Origin: JBCBSZ01 sp039185015
Lineage (GTDB): Bacteria; Actinomycetota; Acidimicrobiia; Acidimicrobiales; Poriferisodalaceae
Assembly: GCA_039185015.1 (NCBI GenBank)
Contig: JBCDAU010000042.1
Location: forward strand, 1 to 46,661
DNA: 46,661 nucleotides
Direction of reading: 5' to 3'
Shown: piece by piece, positions 26,076-34,621 of the stretch
How the letters are laid out: every line of letters starts with the position of its first letter
How positions within the stretch are numbered: the first letter of the stretch is position 1
Program-made: the position numbers and the translations under genes
The notes under the pieces: generated by a model
Seen by the model: only the letters and a program-made list of their open reading frames with translations
Told to the model about the DNA's origin: nothing
The model's database searches: none

Positions 26076-27023
26076 TCAGCTCAGCGGTTCGTAGCCGGGG
26101 ACCCGGTGGTGGGGGGTGTCGAGGTAGACCTTGGCCTCGGGGGGCTGAGCGAAGCGGCCGTGGCTCCAGCGGACCTCGACGTGGCCCTCGACCGGCCGCT
26201 CCGCTCCCGCTTCGCGATCGAACACCGTGGCCCGCCAGCCGACCTGCGGCTGACCGGCCTCGGCCCCCCACACCTCGAGAGCCTTCAGGTCGTAGCGGCG
26301 ACGCCAGTCCCACGGGGTCGCGACGCGCACGCGCAGCACGTGATCGCCGCTGGTACCGAGCACGAAGTACGGCGCGTCGGTCACCCGCAGCAGTCGCCAG
26401 AGCTCGGCCTCGCGGCGTCGCTTCGAGCTCAGCGCAGCACGCCAACGCGCCGCCGACTCCCGCCCGACAGCGGCCGCCAGCTCGGCATAGGCAGCGGCCC
26501 CGGCTGCGCCCCAGTCGCGCTCGGCCATGACTGGCTTCAGCGCCTTGCGGTGATGGGCGGCCAGGTCACCGACGAACGGCGGCAGCTCGACATCGGCAGC
26601 GAGTTCGGCTCGCGCCACCTCGTAGAGAGCCTGGGTCTCGTCACGAGCGACCTCGACGTACCAGTCGCGGCCGGCCTCGGCGGCTCCGTCGAAGAGCCGG
26701 GCGGGCGCGCTGTTGAGCAGGATCCGCGACGCGTACTTGCACGAGACCAGGAAGACGTGGTCGACGCGCAGATCGACGGGCACGGGGGTCGGTCCGGGCG
26801 CTCGATGGCCGCCCTTCCACTCGATCCGGAGGGGACGGCGACCTCGCAGCGCGTCCGCCGCCTCCAGGAACACCTGCCCGTTGCGCCACGCCGCCTGCGC
26901 GACCGGACGCATCCCCGGACCGTCGGCCGCATCGGCCAGACGGGACCAGGTCTCGTCGTCGACGTCGACGAGCTCGGCCGGTCGCCGGACGAGCGCACGG
27001 TCGAGATGGTCGTAGCCGAGCAT
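26076..27023 (-). CDS. Unknown protein next to DNA methyltransferase, nuclease-like features
   Basis: A 315-residue protein of unrecognised family. It has LRIEWKGGH around residue 65 and, after it, VDLRVDHVFLVSCKYASRILLNSAPARLFD. Such E-x-K and D-x5-S-x-K patterns occur in PD-(D/E)XK nuclease cores, but this is a suggestion, not an assignment. The C-terminal third is beta-rich (YFVLGTSGDHVLRVRVATPWDWRRRYDLKALEVW). ATG at 27023 is used. The frame stays open upstream to near the methyltransferase stop (LTELLTAAG precedes the Met), so the true start could be slightly earlier. The 49-bp gap to the methyltransferase gene indicates cotranscription. Confidence 0.7.
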   Translation of the reverse strand: MLGYDHLDRALVRRPAELVDVDDETWSRLADAADGPGMRPVAQAAWRNGQVFLEAADALRGRRPLRIEWKGGHRAPGPTPVPVDLRVDHVFLVSCKYASRILLNSAPARLFDGAAEAGRDWYVEVARDETQALYEVARAELAADVELPPFVGDLAAHHRKALKPVMAERDWGAAGAAAYAELAAAVGRESAARWRAALSSKRRREAELWRLLRVTDAPYFVLGTSGDHVLRVRVATPWDWRRRYDLKALEVWGAEAGQPQVGWRATVFDREAGAERPVEGHVEVRWSHGRFAQPPEAKVYLDTPHHRVPGYEPLS

Positions 27024-27072
27024 CCCGGCTGCGGTCAGCAGCTCGGTCAGCTCGGTCCGGACGCTGGGCAGG

Positions 27073-28506
27073 TCAGCCCCCTCGGGCGAGGCCGGCCAGC
27101 GTCTCCAGGTGGGCGTCGTCGAGCAGGTCGATCACCTCCAGGACGGGTTGGTCCGGACCGGTGACCGCTCGCAGCGCCTTGCCCAGCGAGCTGGCCCGGC
27201 TCGGCAGCGCCGTGCTCAGCACGACCAGCGGACCGGGATCGGCGTGGTGCAGCGCCGAGGCCTCACCGAGGGTCCGCCAGACGATCTCGCTGCGCCGCAG
27301 TCCTGGGCGGTGCACGGCATGCGGACCGGCAACGATGAAGCGGTACAGCCGGTCGTCCTGCGAGCGGGCCGTGTAGCCGAGCTGGACACCGGCGGCGGGC
27401 ACCTTGACCTTGTCGCGGATGTCGACGAAGCCGGCCCGCTCCAGCGCGAGGCGGGCGAGCTTGCCGGCATTCCACCCCTCGCTGCGCGCTCGGCCGTAGG
27501 CATCGTCCGGCAGCGGTCCCGGAGCGGACTCGGCGGCATCGGCCTCGCCGGCCAGCCGCTGCTCGGTGAGGTCGACGTAGACCGGGTCGGTGTCGAAGCC
27601 GAGGAAACGTCGATCGGTCCGGAACGCAGCGACTGCGGTGGACCCGGCACCCATGAACGGGTCGAGCACGATGTCGTCGCGGTAGGTGTAGAGCTCGATG
27701 AAGCGCTGCGGCAGCTCGACCGGGAACGGCGCCGGATGACCGACGCGGCGAGCGCTCTCGGGTGGGAGGTCCCACACGTCGAGGGTCGACTCGAGGAACT
27801 CGTCGGCGAGGATCGACCGCTCGTTCGGCAACCCGACCCTGGCCCGCTTGGCCGGGTCGATCGGACGGTCGAAGCGACCCTTGCTGGCCACGATCACCCG
27901 CTCGGTCACGTCCCGCAGGACGGGATTGCGAGGGCTCTGGTACGAGCCCCAGGCGCAGGAGCCGCTCGCCCCGGCCGCCTTGCGCCAGACGACCTCACCG
28001 CGGGGCAGGAGCTTGAGGTCCTCGAAGATGCGGGTGACGTCGGCGGACAGCGATCGGTAGGGCTTGCGCCCCAGGTTGGCCACGTTGACGGCGATGCGAC
28101 CGCCGGGTTCGAGGGCCCGCACGCAGGCGGCGAACACGTCGTGGAGCATCTGCAGGTAGTCGAAGTAGTCGGCCGGGATGTGACCCCGGCCGAGCTCTTC
28201 CTCGTAGGCCTTCCCGGCGAAGTAGGGCGGCGAGGTGACCACGAGCGCGACCGAGGACGGCGCGACGTGCAGATCGATGAGGTCTCGGGCGTCGCCGGTC
28301 CACACGTGATCCACGACGGACTGGTCGAGCCGGCGCACGTCGTCGTCGTCGGAGAGCTCGGGGGCGGTGAAGCGATCGTAGAAGCCGGAGGCGTCGTGGC
28401 TCTCCCGCTTGGAGACCCCGAACGCCGAGGTGCGGGTCGGTCGACGGAGCCGACGGACCGGAGCGGCGTCGCCGGTGTCGACGGGTTCCTCGGCTGGTGT
28501 CGTCAC
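27073..28506 (-). CDS. Site-specific DNA methyltransferase (N4/N6 type, beta-like motif order) with extra C-terminal domain
   Basis: A 477-residue amino-methyltransferase. Catalytic motif IV TSPPY is at 91-95 and the AdoMet motif DPFMGAGST at 282-290. This order (catalytic before cofactor) is that of beta-class enzymes. Between them lies GGRIAVNVANLGRKPYRSLSADV. The last ~150 residues form an additional domain (VQLGYTARSQDDRLYRFIVAG, RPGLRRSEIVWRTLGEASALHH, GPLVVLSTALPSRAS) that could be a degenerate nuclease or specificity domain. I start at GTG 28506 because longer readings overlap the acyl-CoA ligase gene. The target sequence and the methylated base cannot be told. The neighbours 26076 and the helicase raise the possibility of a restriction or defence locus. 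Confidence 0.88.
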   Translation of the reverse strand: MTTPAEEPVDTGDAAPVRRLRRPTRTSAFGVSKRESHDASGFYDRFTAPELSDDDDVRRLDQSVVDHVWTGDARDLIDLHVAPSSVALVVTSPPYFAGKAYEEELGRGHIPADYFDYLQMLHDVFAACVRALEPGGRIAVNVANLGRKPYRSLSADVTRIFEDLKLLPRGEVVWRKAAGASGSCAWGSYQSPRNPVLRDVTERVIVASKGRFDRPIDPAKRARVGLPNERSILADEFLESTLDVWDLPPESARRVGHPAPFPVELPQRFIELYTYRDDIVLDPFMGAGSTAVAAFRTDRRFLGFDTDPVYVDLTEQRLAGEADAAESAPGPLPDDAYGRARSEGWNAGKLARLALERAGFVDIRDKVKVPAAGVQLGYTARSQDDRLYRFIVAGPHAVHRPGLRRSEIVWRTLGEASALHHADPGPLVVLSTALPSRASSLGKALRAVTGPDQPVLEVIDLLDDAHLETLAGLARGG

Positions 28507-28547
28507 GAGGACCGACCGTAGCCGCAGGGTGTGTCGCGGTGGGGTTA

Positions 28548-28578
28548 CCCGGCCTGGGGCTCCGGGGCCCCAGCCGGG
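28548..28578 (-). terminator. Strong hairpin after acyl-CoA ligase gene, repeat copy C
   Basis: A stem of about 12 bp with one bulged C (CCCGGC plus TGGGGC on one side, GCCCCAG plus CCGGG on the other) closes over a 6-nt loop, 8 bp beyond the ligase stop. The 23 nt at 28556-28578 are identical to 31214-31236, so the element belongs to the dispersed repeat family. Confidence 0.55.
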
Positions 28579-28585
28579 TGACGAC

Positions 28586-30199
28586 TCAGCCCTCGTCGGC
28601 GAGGAGCTGGCGCAGCTCGGCCTTGGCGATCTTCTCCAGGGTGGATCGGGGCAGCTCCTCGACGATCCGGACCTCGGTCGGGACCTTGAAGTCGGCCAGC
28701 TGCGCACGGCACTGGGCGACGGCCAGCTCGGCCATTGCCTCGATCGAGGCACCGGGAGCCGGCAACACGAACGCGACCGGGACCTCGTCGAGCATCTCGT
28801 GACGACGCGCCACGACGGCGACCTCGGCGACGCCGGGGACGGTGGCGATCACCCGCTCGACCTCCGAGGCCGCGACGTTCTCGCCCCCGACCTTGAGCAT
28901 GTCCTTGTCGCGATCGGCGAAGTGGAGCCAGCCGCCCTCGCCGACCCGGACCCGGTCGCCGGTGTCGAACCAGCCATCGGCGTCGTAGGCGGCCGCCGTC
29001 GCCACGGGGTCGCCGAGATACTCGGCGAACAGCGACAGGCCGGGGGTGCCCAGGACCTTGAGGCGGCCCGTCTCACCGACCGCAACGGGGACGCCGTCGT
29101 CGCCGACCACGGCGATGCCGTACTCGGCGGCCGGGCGTCCCATCGACATCGTCGGATTGGGGAAGCGCCAGTCGCCGACCGTGCCGTGGGTGATCGTCTC
29201 GGTCATGCCCCACCAGCCGATGGTGGTGACGCCGAAGTGCTCATCGGTCGGCGGGGCGCACACGCCGTTGCCCCAGAGCCGGTAGGAGTGCTCGGGCACC
29301 GGCAACGGCGCGAGCGCCCGGAGCATGAAGGGGACCATCGAGCACCAGGTGCAGCCGTGACGCAGCGAGACGTCCCAGAACCGGCTCGCGCTGAAGCGCG
29401 GCTGGACGACGGTCGTGCCGCCGGCCCACAGCGTGGACAGCACGGAGTACGCCTGGGCGTTGGTGTGGAACAGCGGCAGGAAGGTCAGGTGGACGTCGTC
29501 GGCGCGGAGGTCCTCGTGGTCGGCGTTGGTCTTGGCGCCCCAGAGCCCGTTGGCGTGGGTCCACAGCACTGCCTTGGGCCGGGAGGTCGTGCCCGAGGTG
29601 AACTGCACCGACAGCGGGGCCAGCGGATCGGCCTCCCTGCTCGGGGCGGATCCCGGGTCGCCGTGGAGCGCGTCCCAGGAGTCGGCGCGGGCAGGCCGTT
29701 CGTCGGACGCAGGGGCGTCGCCGGCGTCGTGGTCGATGACGACGAGCCAGTCGAGGTCGCCGGCAGCGTCGTCGACGACCGAGGCCAAGGACGGTTGCGT
29801 GATCGCCGCGCGCACCTCCGCCTTGTCGGCGTAGTACGTGATCTCGGGGGCGGCCGACCGCGTGTTCGTGGTGACCGCGATCGCTCCGATCCGGGCGCAG
29901 GCGAACCACGCGATCAGCAGCTCCGGACAGTTGTCGAGGTGGAGCAACACCCGGTCCTCCGGCCCGATGCCGCGCCGGGCCATCCCGGCGGCCACCGACG
30001 CGACCTCATCGGCGAACCCGGCGTAGGTCCACGTGCGGGGCTCACCCTCGAACGGCTCCCAGACGACGAAGGGATGCGATCCCCGCCGTCGCGCCTGCAG
30101 CTCGACGAGCCAGGGGATGTCGCGTCCCGAGAAGAGGTGGTTGGCGCGCAGCTGTCGCCCGACCGCAGCGACCGGGTGCGAGTTCGGATCCCAGCTCAC
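28586..30199 (-). CDS. AMP-dependent acyl-CoA synthetase/ligase
   Basis: A 537-residue ANL-superfamily adenylating enzyme that activates a carboxylic acid with ATP and joins it to CoA. Motifs run in order: the P-loop QFTSGTTSRPKAV, WWGMTET, YDADGWFDTGDRV and RDKDMLKVGGENVAASEVE. Near the C-terminus is the catalytic Lys in LPRSTLEKIAKAEL. Length is normal. The acid substrate is not determined. It is the downstream partner of the LLM oxidoreductase gene (9-bp gap) in the same operon, suggesting a shared catabolic route for a fatty or aromatic acid or an alkanoyl compound. Confidence 0.93.
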   Translation of the reverse strand: MSWDPNSHPVAAVGRQLRANHLFSGRDIPWLVELQARRRGSHPFVVWEPFEGEPRTWTYAGFADEVASVAAGMARRGIGPEDRVLLHLDNCPELLIAWFACARIGAIAVTTNTRSAAPEITYYADKAEVRAAITQPSLASVVDDAAGDLDWLVVIDHDAGDAPASDERPARADSWDALHGDPGSAPSREADPLAPLSVQFTSGTTSRPKAVLWTHANGLWGAKTNADHEDLRADDVHLTFLPLFHTNAQAYSVLSTLWAGGTTVVQPRFSASRFWDVSLRHGCTWCSMVPFMLRALAPLPVPEHSYRLWGNGVCAPPTDEHFGVTTIGWWGMTETITHGTVGDWRFPNPTMSMGRPAAEYGIAVVGDDGVPVAVGETGRLKVLGTPGLSLFAEYLGDPVATAAAYDADGWFDTGDRVRVGEGGWLHFADRDKDMLKVGGENVAASEVERVIATVPGVAEVAVVARRHEMLDEVPVAFVLPAPGASIEAMAELAVAQCRAQLADFKVPTEVRIVEELPRSTLEKIAKAELRQLLADEG

Positions 30200-30208
30200 C
30201 GGCGCGGC

Positions 30209-31096
30209 CTAGAGCAGGGCGTCGGCCAGCCGGCGCCAGCCCTCCATCGGGATCGCCCGACCGTCGGCTTCGAGCACCTGTACGCAGACGTGGTCGGCAC
30301 CGGCGTCGAGGTGGGCCTGGACCCGCGCCTTCACGGCGTCCTCGTCGCCCCACGCGACGATGGCGTCGACCACCCGGTCGCTGGCGCCGGAGATCTCCTC
30401 GGCGTCGTACCCGAGCCGGACGAGGTTGTTCGCGTAGTTCGGGAGGTCGAGGTACACCTTCATGTGCTGTCGAGCGATCTCGCGGGCCGTCGACGGGTCG
30501 GTCTCGAGCACGACCATCTGCTCGGGTGCCAGCCAGCTGTCGGGCCCGATCGCCTCGCGGGCGAGGACCGTGTGCTCCGGCGGGACGAAGTACGGGTGGG
30601 CTCCGGCGGTCTGCTCGGCGGCGAGCTGCAGCATCTTCGGGCCCAGCGCGGCGATGACGACCTCGGGCTCATCGGTGGCGCCGACCGCACGGAACATGCG
30701 CGCGCCGTAGGCCTCGAGGTACTCCTTCATCTTGGTGTAGGGCTTCGAGTAGTCGTGCTTGCGGACAAAGCCGACCAGCGTGTGGTGGCTGACGCCGAGA
30801 CCCAGCACGAAGCGGCCGTCGTAGGCCTCGTTGAGCGACTGGTTGAGCGCCTTGGAGGTCATGGGGTCGCGGGCCCAGATGCTGGCGATGCCGGTGGCGA
30901 CGTTGAGCTGCTCGGTGGCCTGGAGGATCACCGCGGCGTTGATGAAGGGGTCGCGGCCGACGGTCTCGGGGATCCACAGGCCCCGGAAGCCGAGCTGCTC
31001 CAGCTCGGCGGCCGCCTCGGCCATGACCGAGGACGGGTTGCCGTCGAAGACCCCGGTCCAGATGCCGATCCTGCCCATGGCCTCAGTCGCGCTCAT
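30209..31096 (-). CDS. LLM-class F420-dependent oxidoreductase
   Basis: A 295-residue luciferase-like (TIM-barrel) oxidoreductase of the actinobacterial F420 group: GFRGLWIPETVGRDPFINAAV, NVATGIASIWARDPMTSKALNQSLNEAYDGRFVLGLGVSH, and a C-terminal GADHVCVQVLEADG. Such proteins use reduced F420 or FMN to reduce or oxidise small substrates. The ATG at 31096 gives the normal N-terminus; a second ATG six codons later is possible. It precedes the acyl-CoA ligase gene by 9 bp. The upstream region holds the repeat and hairpin elements at 31147-31238. Confidence 0.92.
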   Translation of the reverse strand: MSATEAMGRIGIWTGVFDGNPSSVMAEAAAELEQLGFRGLWIPETVGRDPFINAAVILQATEQLNVATGIASIWARDPMTSKALNQSLNEAYDGRFVLGLGVSHHTLVGFVRKHDYSKPYTKMKEYLEAYGARMFRAVGATDEPEVVIAALGPKMLQLAAEQTAGAHPYFVPPEHTVLAREAIGPDSWLAPEQMVVLETDPSTAREIARQHMKVYLDLPNYANNLVRLGYDAEEISGASDRVVDAIVAWGDEDAVKARVQAHLDAGADHVCVQVLEADGRAIPMEGWRRLADALL

Positions 31097-31146
31097 GCCG
31101 GGCGACGGTAGCCGCCGGGCACGGAGCGAACCTCAGCCGCGTCTCG

Positions 31147-31238
31147 CCTGGGGCTCCGGGCCGCAGCCCGCCAGGGCGAGGACACTGGGAGGGGGACGGA
31201 GCCTCGAGCTCCGGGGGCTCCGGGGCCCCAGCCGGGCG
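31147..31238 (+). repeat. Dispersed intergenic repeat, copy B
   Basis: This gap between the chemoreceptor stop and the LLM gene holds two GC-rich hairpin-forming segments. Positions 31159-31185 match copy A in inverse orientation (26 of 27). The 23 nt at 31214-31236 are identical to 28556-28578. The last hairpin abuts the chemoreceptor stop codon (31241-31243) and probably ends its transcript. Confidence 0.7.
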
Positions 31239-31240
31239 TG

Positions 31241-33061
31241 TCAGAGCCGGAAGGCGCTGAGGGAGTCCTGCAGCTCGGAGCCGGCGGCCTTGAGGCTCTG
31301 GGCGGAGCTGTCGATCTCCGCGGTGCTGGCGGCCATCTCCTCGGCTGCGGCGGAGGCCTCCTCGCTGGAGGCCCCGTTCTCCTCGGCCAGCGCGGCCAGC
31401 GACTGGGTCTGCCCACCGATCGACGCGGCCCGCTCCTGGAGGGTCCGCGCGGTCTCCTGGGTGGCTGCGGTGGTCGCGGCGAGCTGCTCGATCGACTGGG
31501 CGATCCCGTCGAAGGCGGCGAGCACGTCGCTCATCAGGCCCTTGCCCTCGGCGACCGACTCGAGGTTCGCGCGGGCTCGGGTGTTGGCGGTGCCCACGGC
31601 GTCGACGACCTCGGTGACGATCCCGTCGATCTCCTGGGTGGAGCGGGCGGCCTCCTCGGCGAGGGCCTTGACCTCGGCGGCCACCACGGCGAAGCCACGG
31701 CCCTGCTCACCGGCACGCGCGGCCTCGATCGCGGCGTTCAGCGCCAGCAGGTTCGTCTGCTCGGCGATCCCACGGATCACCTCGACGGTGGCAGACACGC
31801 CGTTGGCCTTCTCCTCCAGACCAGCGATCAGCTCGGTGGTCTGGGTGGTCTGGTCGAGCACCGAGTCCATGACGTCGGACACCCGGTCGACGGCGACCTG
31901 GCCCTCACGGCCCCGGTCGCGGGCGGCATCGACCGCCTCACCGGCCTCGGTGGCCCGGGCGCTCATGTCATCGGCCTGGGTCGAGATCTCCGAGCCGGAG
32001 GCGGCGACGTCCTCGGTCGACTCGGCCTGGTGCAGCGCACCCTCGGCCACGGCCTGGACGCTGGTGGCGAGCTGGTCGGTGGTCGCCTTGCTCTCCGCCG
32101 AGACCTCCGCCAGGGAGGCCGCTCGGTCGACAACCTCGGTGGCCGAGCCGCTGGCCCGCTCCACCAGGCCACGGAGCTGGCCGACCATCGCCTCGAGGGC
32201 CTTGCCCAACTGGTCACGCTCGGAGCGAACCGGGACCTCGACGGTCAGATCCCCGCTCGCGATGCGCTCGGCCACGCCGGCGGAAGCGGCCGACGAGGAA
32301 CGGATGCCGTCGAAGGCCCTCTCGAGGCGGGACAGCTCGTCGTCGTGGTCGGTCACGTCGAGATCGACGTCGTTGTCGCCCTCGGCGAGCCGGTCGGCGG
32401 CGGCGTTCAGCCTGCTGACGGGCTTGACGATCGAGCGACGCACGACGAGCGCCGCTCCGACGGCAACGGCAGCGGTGACGAGGCCACCGAGGAGCACCGT
32501 GATGATCGAGCTCGAGACCCCGTCGCGCACCTCGTCGCTCCGCTGAGCGCTGAGCTCGGCGATGAGGTCCCGGACGACGAACGTGGTGTCGCGGGCAACG
32601 ACCTGGGCATCGACCATCTCCGGCAGCAGCGCGCGCGCTCCCTCCAGGTCGCCTCCCTCCGCCAGCGGGACTGCCTGATCCAGGAAGATCCGCGAGTAGA
32701 CGCCACCGGCGTCGTTCGCGACCTCGATCGCATCGACGATGTCGGGACGATGCCCGAAGTCCTCGCGCAGCTGGTCGAGCGTCGACGCAGCGCTGGAGCG
32801 CTGCTCCTCGAACCGCTCGACGAGCGCTGCGTCGGGCTCGAGCAGGTACTCGGCGGCGATCGTCCGGCGCAGCCGCTGGGTCGACACCACGTCAGCGGCC
32901 GCCTTCTCGCCGGCGTTGTTCAGGCGATAGAAGTCGAACGAGGTCTCGACCGAGGTCTGGGCGTTCCAGATGATGCCGGTCGAGGCGAGCACGACGAGGA
33001 TCACGACGGCGAAGGCCACGGACAGGCGACCGCCGATCGTCCTGGTGAAGTCTCTGATCAT
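31241..33061 (-). CDS. Methyl-accepting chemotaxis protein
   Basis: A 606-residue chemoreceptor. TM1 lies at about 9-31 and TM2 near 190-215, with a four-helix-like sensor between them. The HAMP domain follows (RRSIVKPVSRLNAAADRLAEGDNDVD). The signalling domain contains the conserved tip IRGIAEQTNLLALNAAIEAARAGEQGRGFAVVAAEVKALAEEAARST. The ATG at 33061 is chosen because AGGAG lies 7 nt upstream and the first TM begins at once. The open frame upstream is not gene-like. Unlike the other chemoreceptor in the window it has one HAMP and no DESIPG repeats. Possible methylation-site Glu/Gln stretches flank the tip. Its ligand is unknown. Confidence 0.95.
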   Translation of the reverse strand: MIRDFTRTIGGRLSVAFAVVILVVLASTGIIWNAQTSVETSFDFYRLNNAGEKAAADVVSTQRLRRTIAAEYLLEPDAALVERFEEQRSSAASTLDQLREDFGHRPDIVDAIEVANDAGGVYSRIFLDQAVPLAEGGDLEGARALLPEMVDAQVVARDTTFVVRDLIAELSAQRSDEVRDGVSSSIITVLLGGLVTAAVAVGAALVVRRSIVKPVSRLNAAADRLAEGDNDVDLDVTDHDDELSRLERAFDGIRSSSAASAGVAERIASGDLTVEVPVRSERDQLGKALEAMVGQLRGLVERASGSATEVVDRAASLAEVSAESKATTDQLATSVQAVAEGALHQAESTEDVAASGSEISTQADDMSARATEAGEAVDAARDRGREGQVAVDRVSDVMDSVLDQTTQTTELIAGLEEKANGVSATVEVIRGIAEQTNLLALNAAIEAARAGEQGRGFAVVAAEVKALAEEAARSTQEIDGIVTEVVDAVGTANTRARANLESVAEGKGLMSDVLAAFDGIAQSIEQLAATTAATQETARTLQERAASIGGQTQSLAALAEENGASSEEASAAAEEMAASTAEIDSSAQSLKAAGSELQDSLSAFRL

Positions 33062-33311
33062 GGGGGGCTCCTGATGTTCTCGCTGAGGGCGCCGGAACCA
33101 CCAACGCCCCGCCCCCAGCTCAGTGCTCGGACTCGGTCTCCATCGGCACATCGAGCGGAGAGTGAAGGACCAAGGTCCTGACCCGGGACCGGCGTGGGCG
33201 GCGAACAGGAACAACGGGAGCCGGCGAGCCGTTGTCAAAGAGGCGGGAAACGTGCGACACCCCCTGCGTAGTCTGTGTTTCCGGCAGATGACCACGAGCT
33301 GAGACGACCCG
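33062..33311. other. Intergenic region between chemoreceptor and PAP2 genes
   Basis: This 250-bp region separates two divergent genes and must hold both promoters. Near 33170-33200 are short inverted repeats of GGACC and GGTCC. A TTGTCA hexamer lies about 75 bp before the PAP2 start. No gene with plausible codon use was found. I could not settle exact promoter positions. Confidence 0.4.
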
Positions 33312-34109
33312 ATGACCGCCACGACGCCACAGGAGACGAGCCGCCCCACGGGCCGCGACACCCTGCGCAACGTCATGGTGCTCGCCAGCCTGTGGCTGCT
33401 CTACTCATCGGTCCGCTCGCTGACCGGCGACGACTTCGAACTGGCGATCGCCAACGCCGAGCGGATCCTCGAGGTCCAGGACCTGCTGGGCATCGCTTGG
33501 GAGTCGACGCTCCAGCAGGTGCTCGACGCCCGCCCGCTGTTCTGGGTGGCGAACACCTACTACCTGGTCCACTTCCCGCTGACGGTCGCCGTGCTGGCCG
33601 TGGCGTTCTGGCGCCACCGCTACTCCGCGTTCCTCGTCCTGCGCGCCGCGCTGGTGATCACAACGGTCATCGGCACGGCCGTGCACCTGCTCTTCCCGCT
33701 GGCGCCGCCCCGCATGCTCGACGGCTTCGTCGACAGCGGCGCGGTCTACGGGCCGAACCCGTACGCCATCCCGGGCGCCGAGGGCGCCAACCAGATCGCC
33801 GCCATGCCCTCGCTCCACGTGGCGTGGGCGATCCTCGTCGCCCTGACGCTCCGACGCATGGGTGCCCGTTGGGGCGGTCGCCTCGGGCTGCTGCATGCGC
33901 TGATGACGTCGTTCGTCGTGGTGGTCACGGCCAACCACTTCGTGGTCGACGTGCTCGCCGGCGCGGCCATCGCGTCGCTCGCCTGGTTCCTCGCCACACG
34001 GCGTCGGCGCCCGGCTCCGACGCCGCCGACCGAGCCGGCCCTCGAGACGGCGTCGCCGTCCCCGCGTGGGCAGGCGGCTCAGTCCATCCGGCGCAGCTCC
34101 GTCGGGTAG
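33312..34109 (+). CDS. PAP2-superfamily membrane phosphatase/transferase
   Basis: A 265-residue membrane protein with about five or six TM segments and PAP2-type active-site parts: LFPLAPPRML, MPSLHVAWA (the SGH-like motif) and ANHFVVDVLAG (the closing His-x3-Asp). This arrangement matches the PAP2_3 group, which contains inositol-phosphoceramide-synthase-like enzymes and lipid phosphatases. Action on a membrane lipid phosphate is likely. ATG at 33312. The Arg/Pro-rich tail overlaps the end of the convergent carbonic anhydrase gene by 31 bp. Confidence 0.88.
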   Translation: MTATTPQETSRPTGRDTLRNVMVLASLWLLYSSVRSLTGDDFELAIANAERILEVQDLLGIAWESTLQQVLDARPLFWVANTYYLVHFPLTVAVLAVAFWRHRYSAFLVLRAALVITTVIGTAVHLLFPLAPPRMLDGFVDSGAVYGPNPYAIPGAEGANQIAAMPSLHVAWAILVALTLRRMGARWGGRLGLLHALMTSFVVVVTANHFVVDVLAGAAIASLAWFLATRRRRPAPTPPTEPALETASPSPRGQAAQSIRRSSVG

Positions 34110-34597
34110 CGACGGGCTCGATCGAGGTACGACTCGGCGCCTTCGGTGATCATCTCCTTGGTCACCGTGTCGGCCCGCAGCTTGGCCGGGATGCCCAGCG
34201 CCATCGCGCCGCTGGGCACCTCCATGCCGTTGGGCACCACCGCGTTCGCGCCGACCAGTGACCAGCTGCGCACCACGGCGCGATGGAGCACGACCGATCC
34301 CGAGCCGACGAGCGCGTCGTCTTCGACGATGCAACCCTCGAGATGGACGATGTGGCCGATCACGCACCGGTCCCCCACCTGCGTGGGGCTCTCCTCGGTG
34401 GTGTGGACGACCGCGCCGTCCTGGATCGACGTGCCGTTGCCGATCGTGATCGGGCCGTCGTCGCCGCGAAGCACCGCGCACGGCCAGATCGACGAGCCGG
34501 CGCCGATGCGCACGTCGCCGATGATGACCGCCTCCGGGTGGACGAAGGCCGTCGCGTCGATGGTCGGTTCGAGGTCGCCCAGCGCGTAGATCGGCAT
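34079..34597 (-). CDS. Gamma-class carbonic anhydrase-like hexapeptide protein
   Basis: A 172-residue left-handed beta-helix protein: HPEAVIIGDVRIGAGSSIWPCAVLRGDDGPITIGNGTSIQDGAVVH with the hexapeptide rhythm, then DRCVIGHIVHLEGCIVEDDALVGSGSVVLH. The metal-binding His residues expected for gamma-carbonic anhydrases (VVH, IGH, IVH) are present. The ATG at 34597 gives the family's usual MPIYALGD start; the upstream extension is unlikely. It shares a 24-bp gap with the divergent oligopeptidase gene. Whether it hydrates CO2 or binds another ligand is uncertain, as in many family members. Confidence 0.9.
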   Translation of the reverse strand: MPIYALGDLEPTIDATAFVHPEAVIIGDVRIGAGSSIWPCAVLRGDDGPITIGNGTSIQDGAVVHTTEESPTQVGDRCVIGHIVHLEGCIVEDDALVGSGSVVLHRAVVRSWSLVGANAVVPNGMEVPSGAMALGIPAKLRADTVTKEMITEGAESYLDRARRYPTELRRMD

Positions 34598-34621
34598 GGC
34601 GCGACGGTAGCGTCGGCCCCC

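Noticed and set aside
28409..31111. A 900-codon open frame on the plus strand
   Set aside because: It lies wholly antisense to the methyltransferase, acyl-CoA ligase and LLM oxidoreductase genes, which have clear motifs. High GC content makes such frames common.
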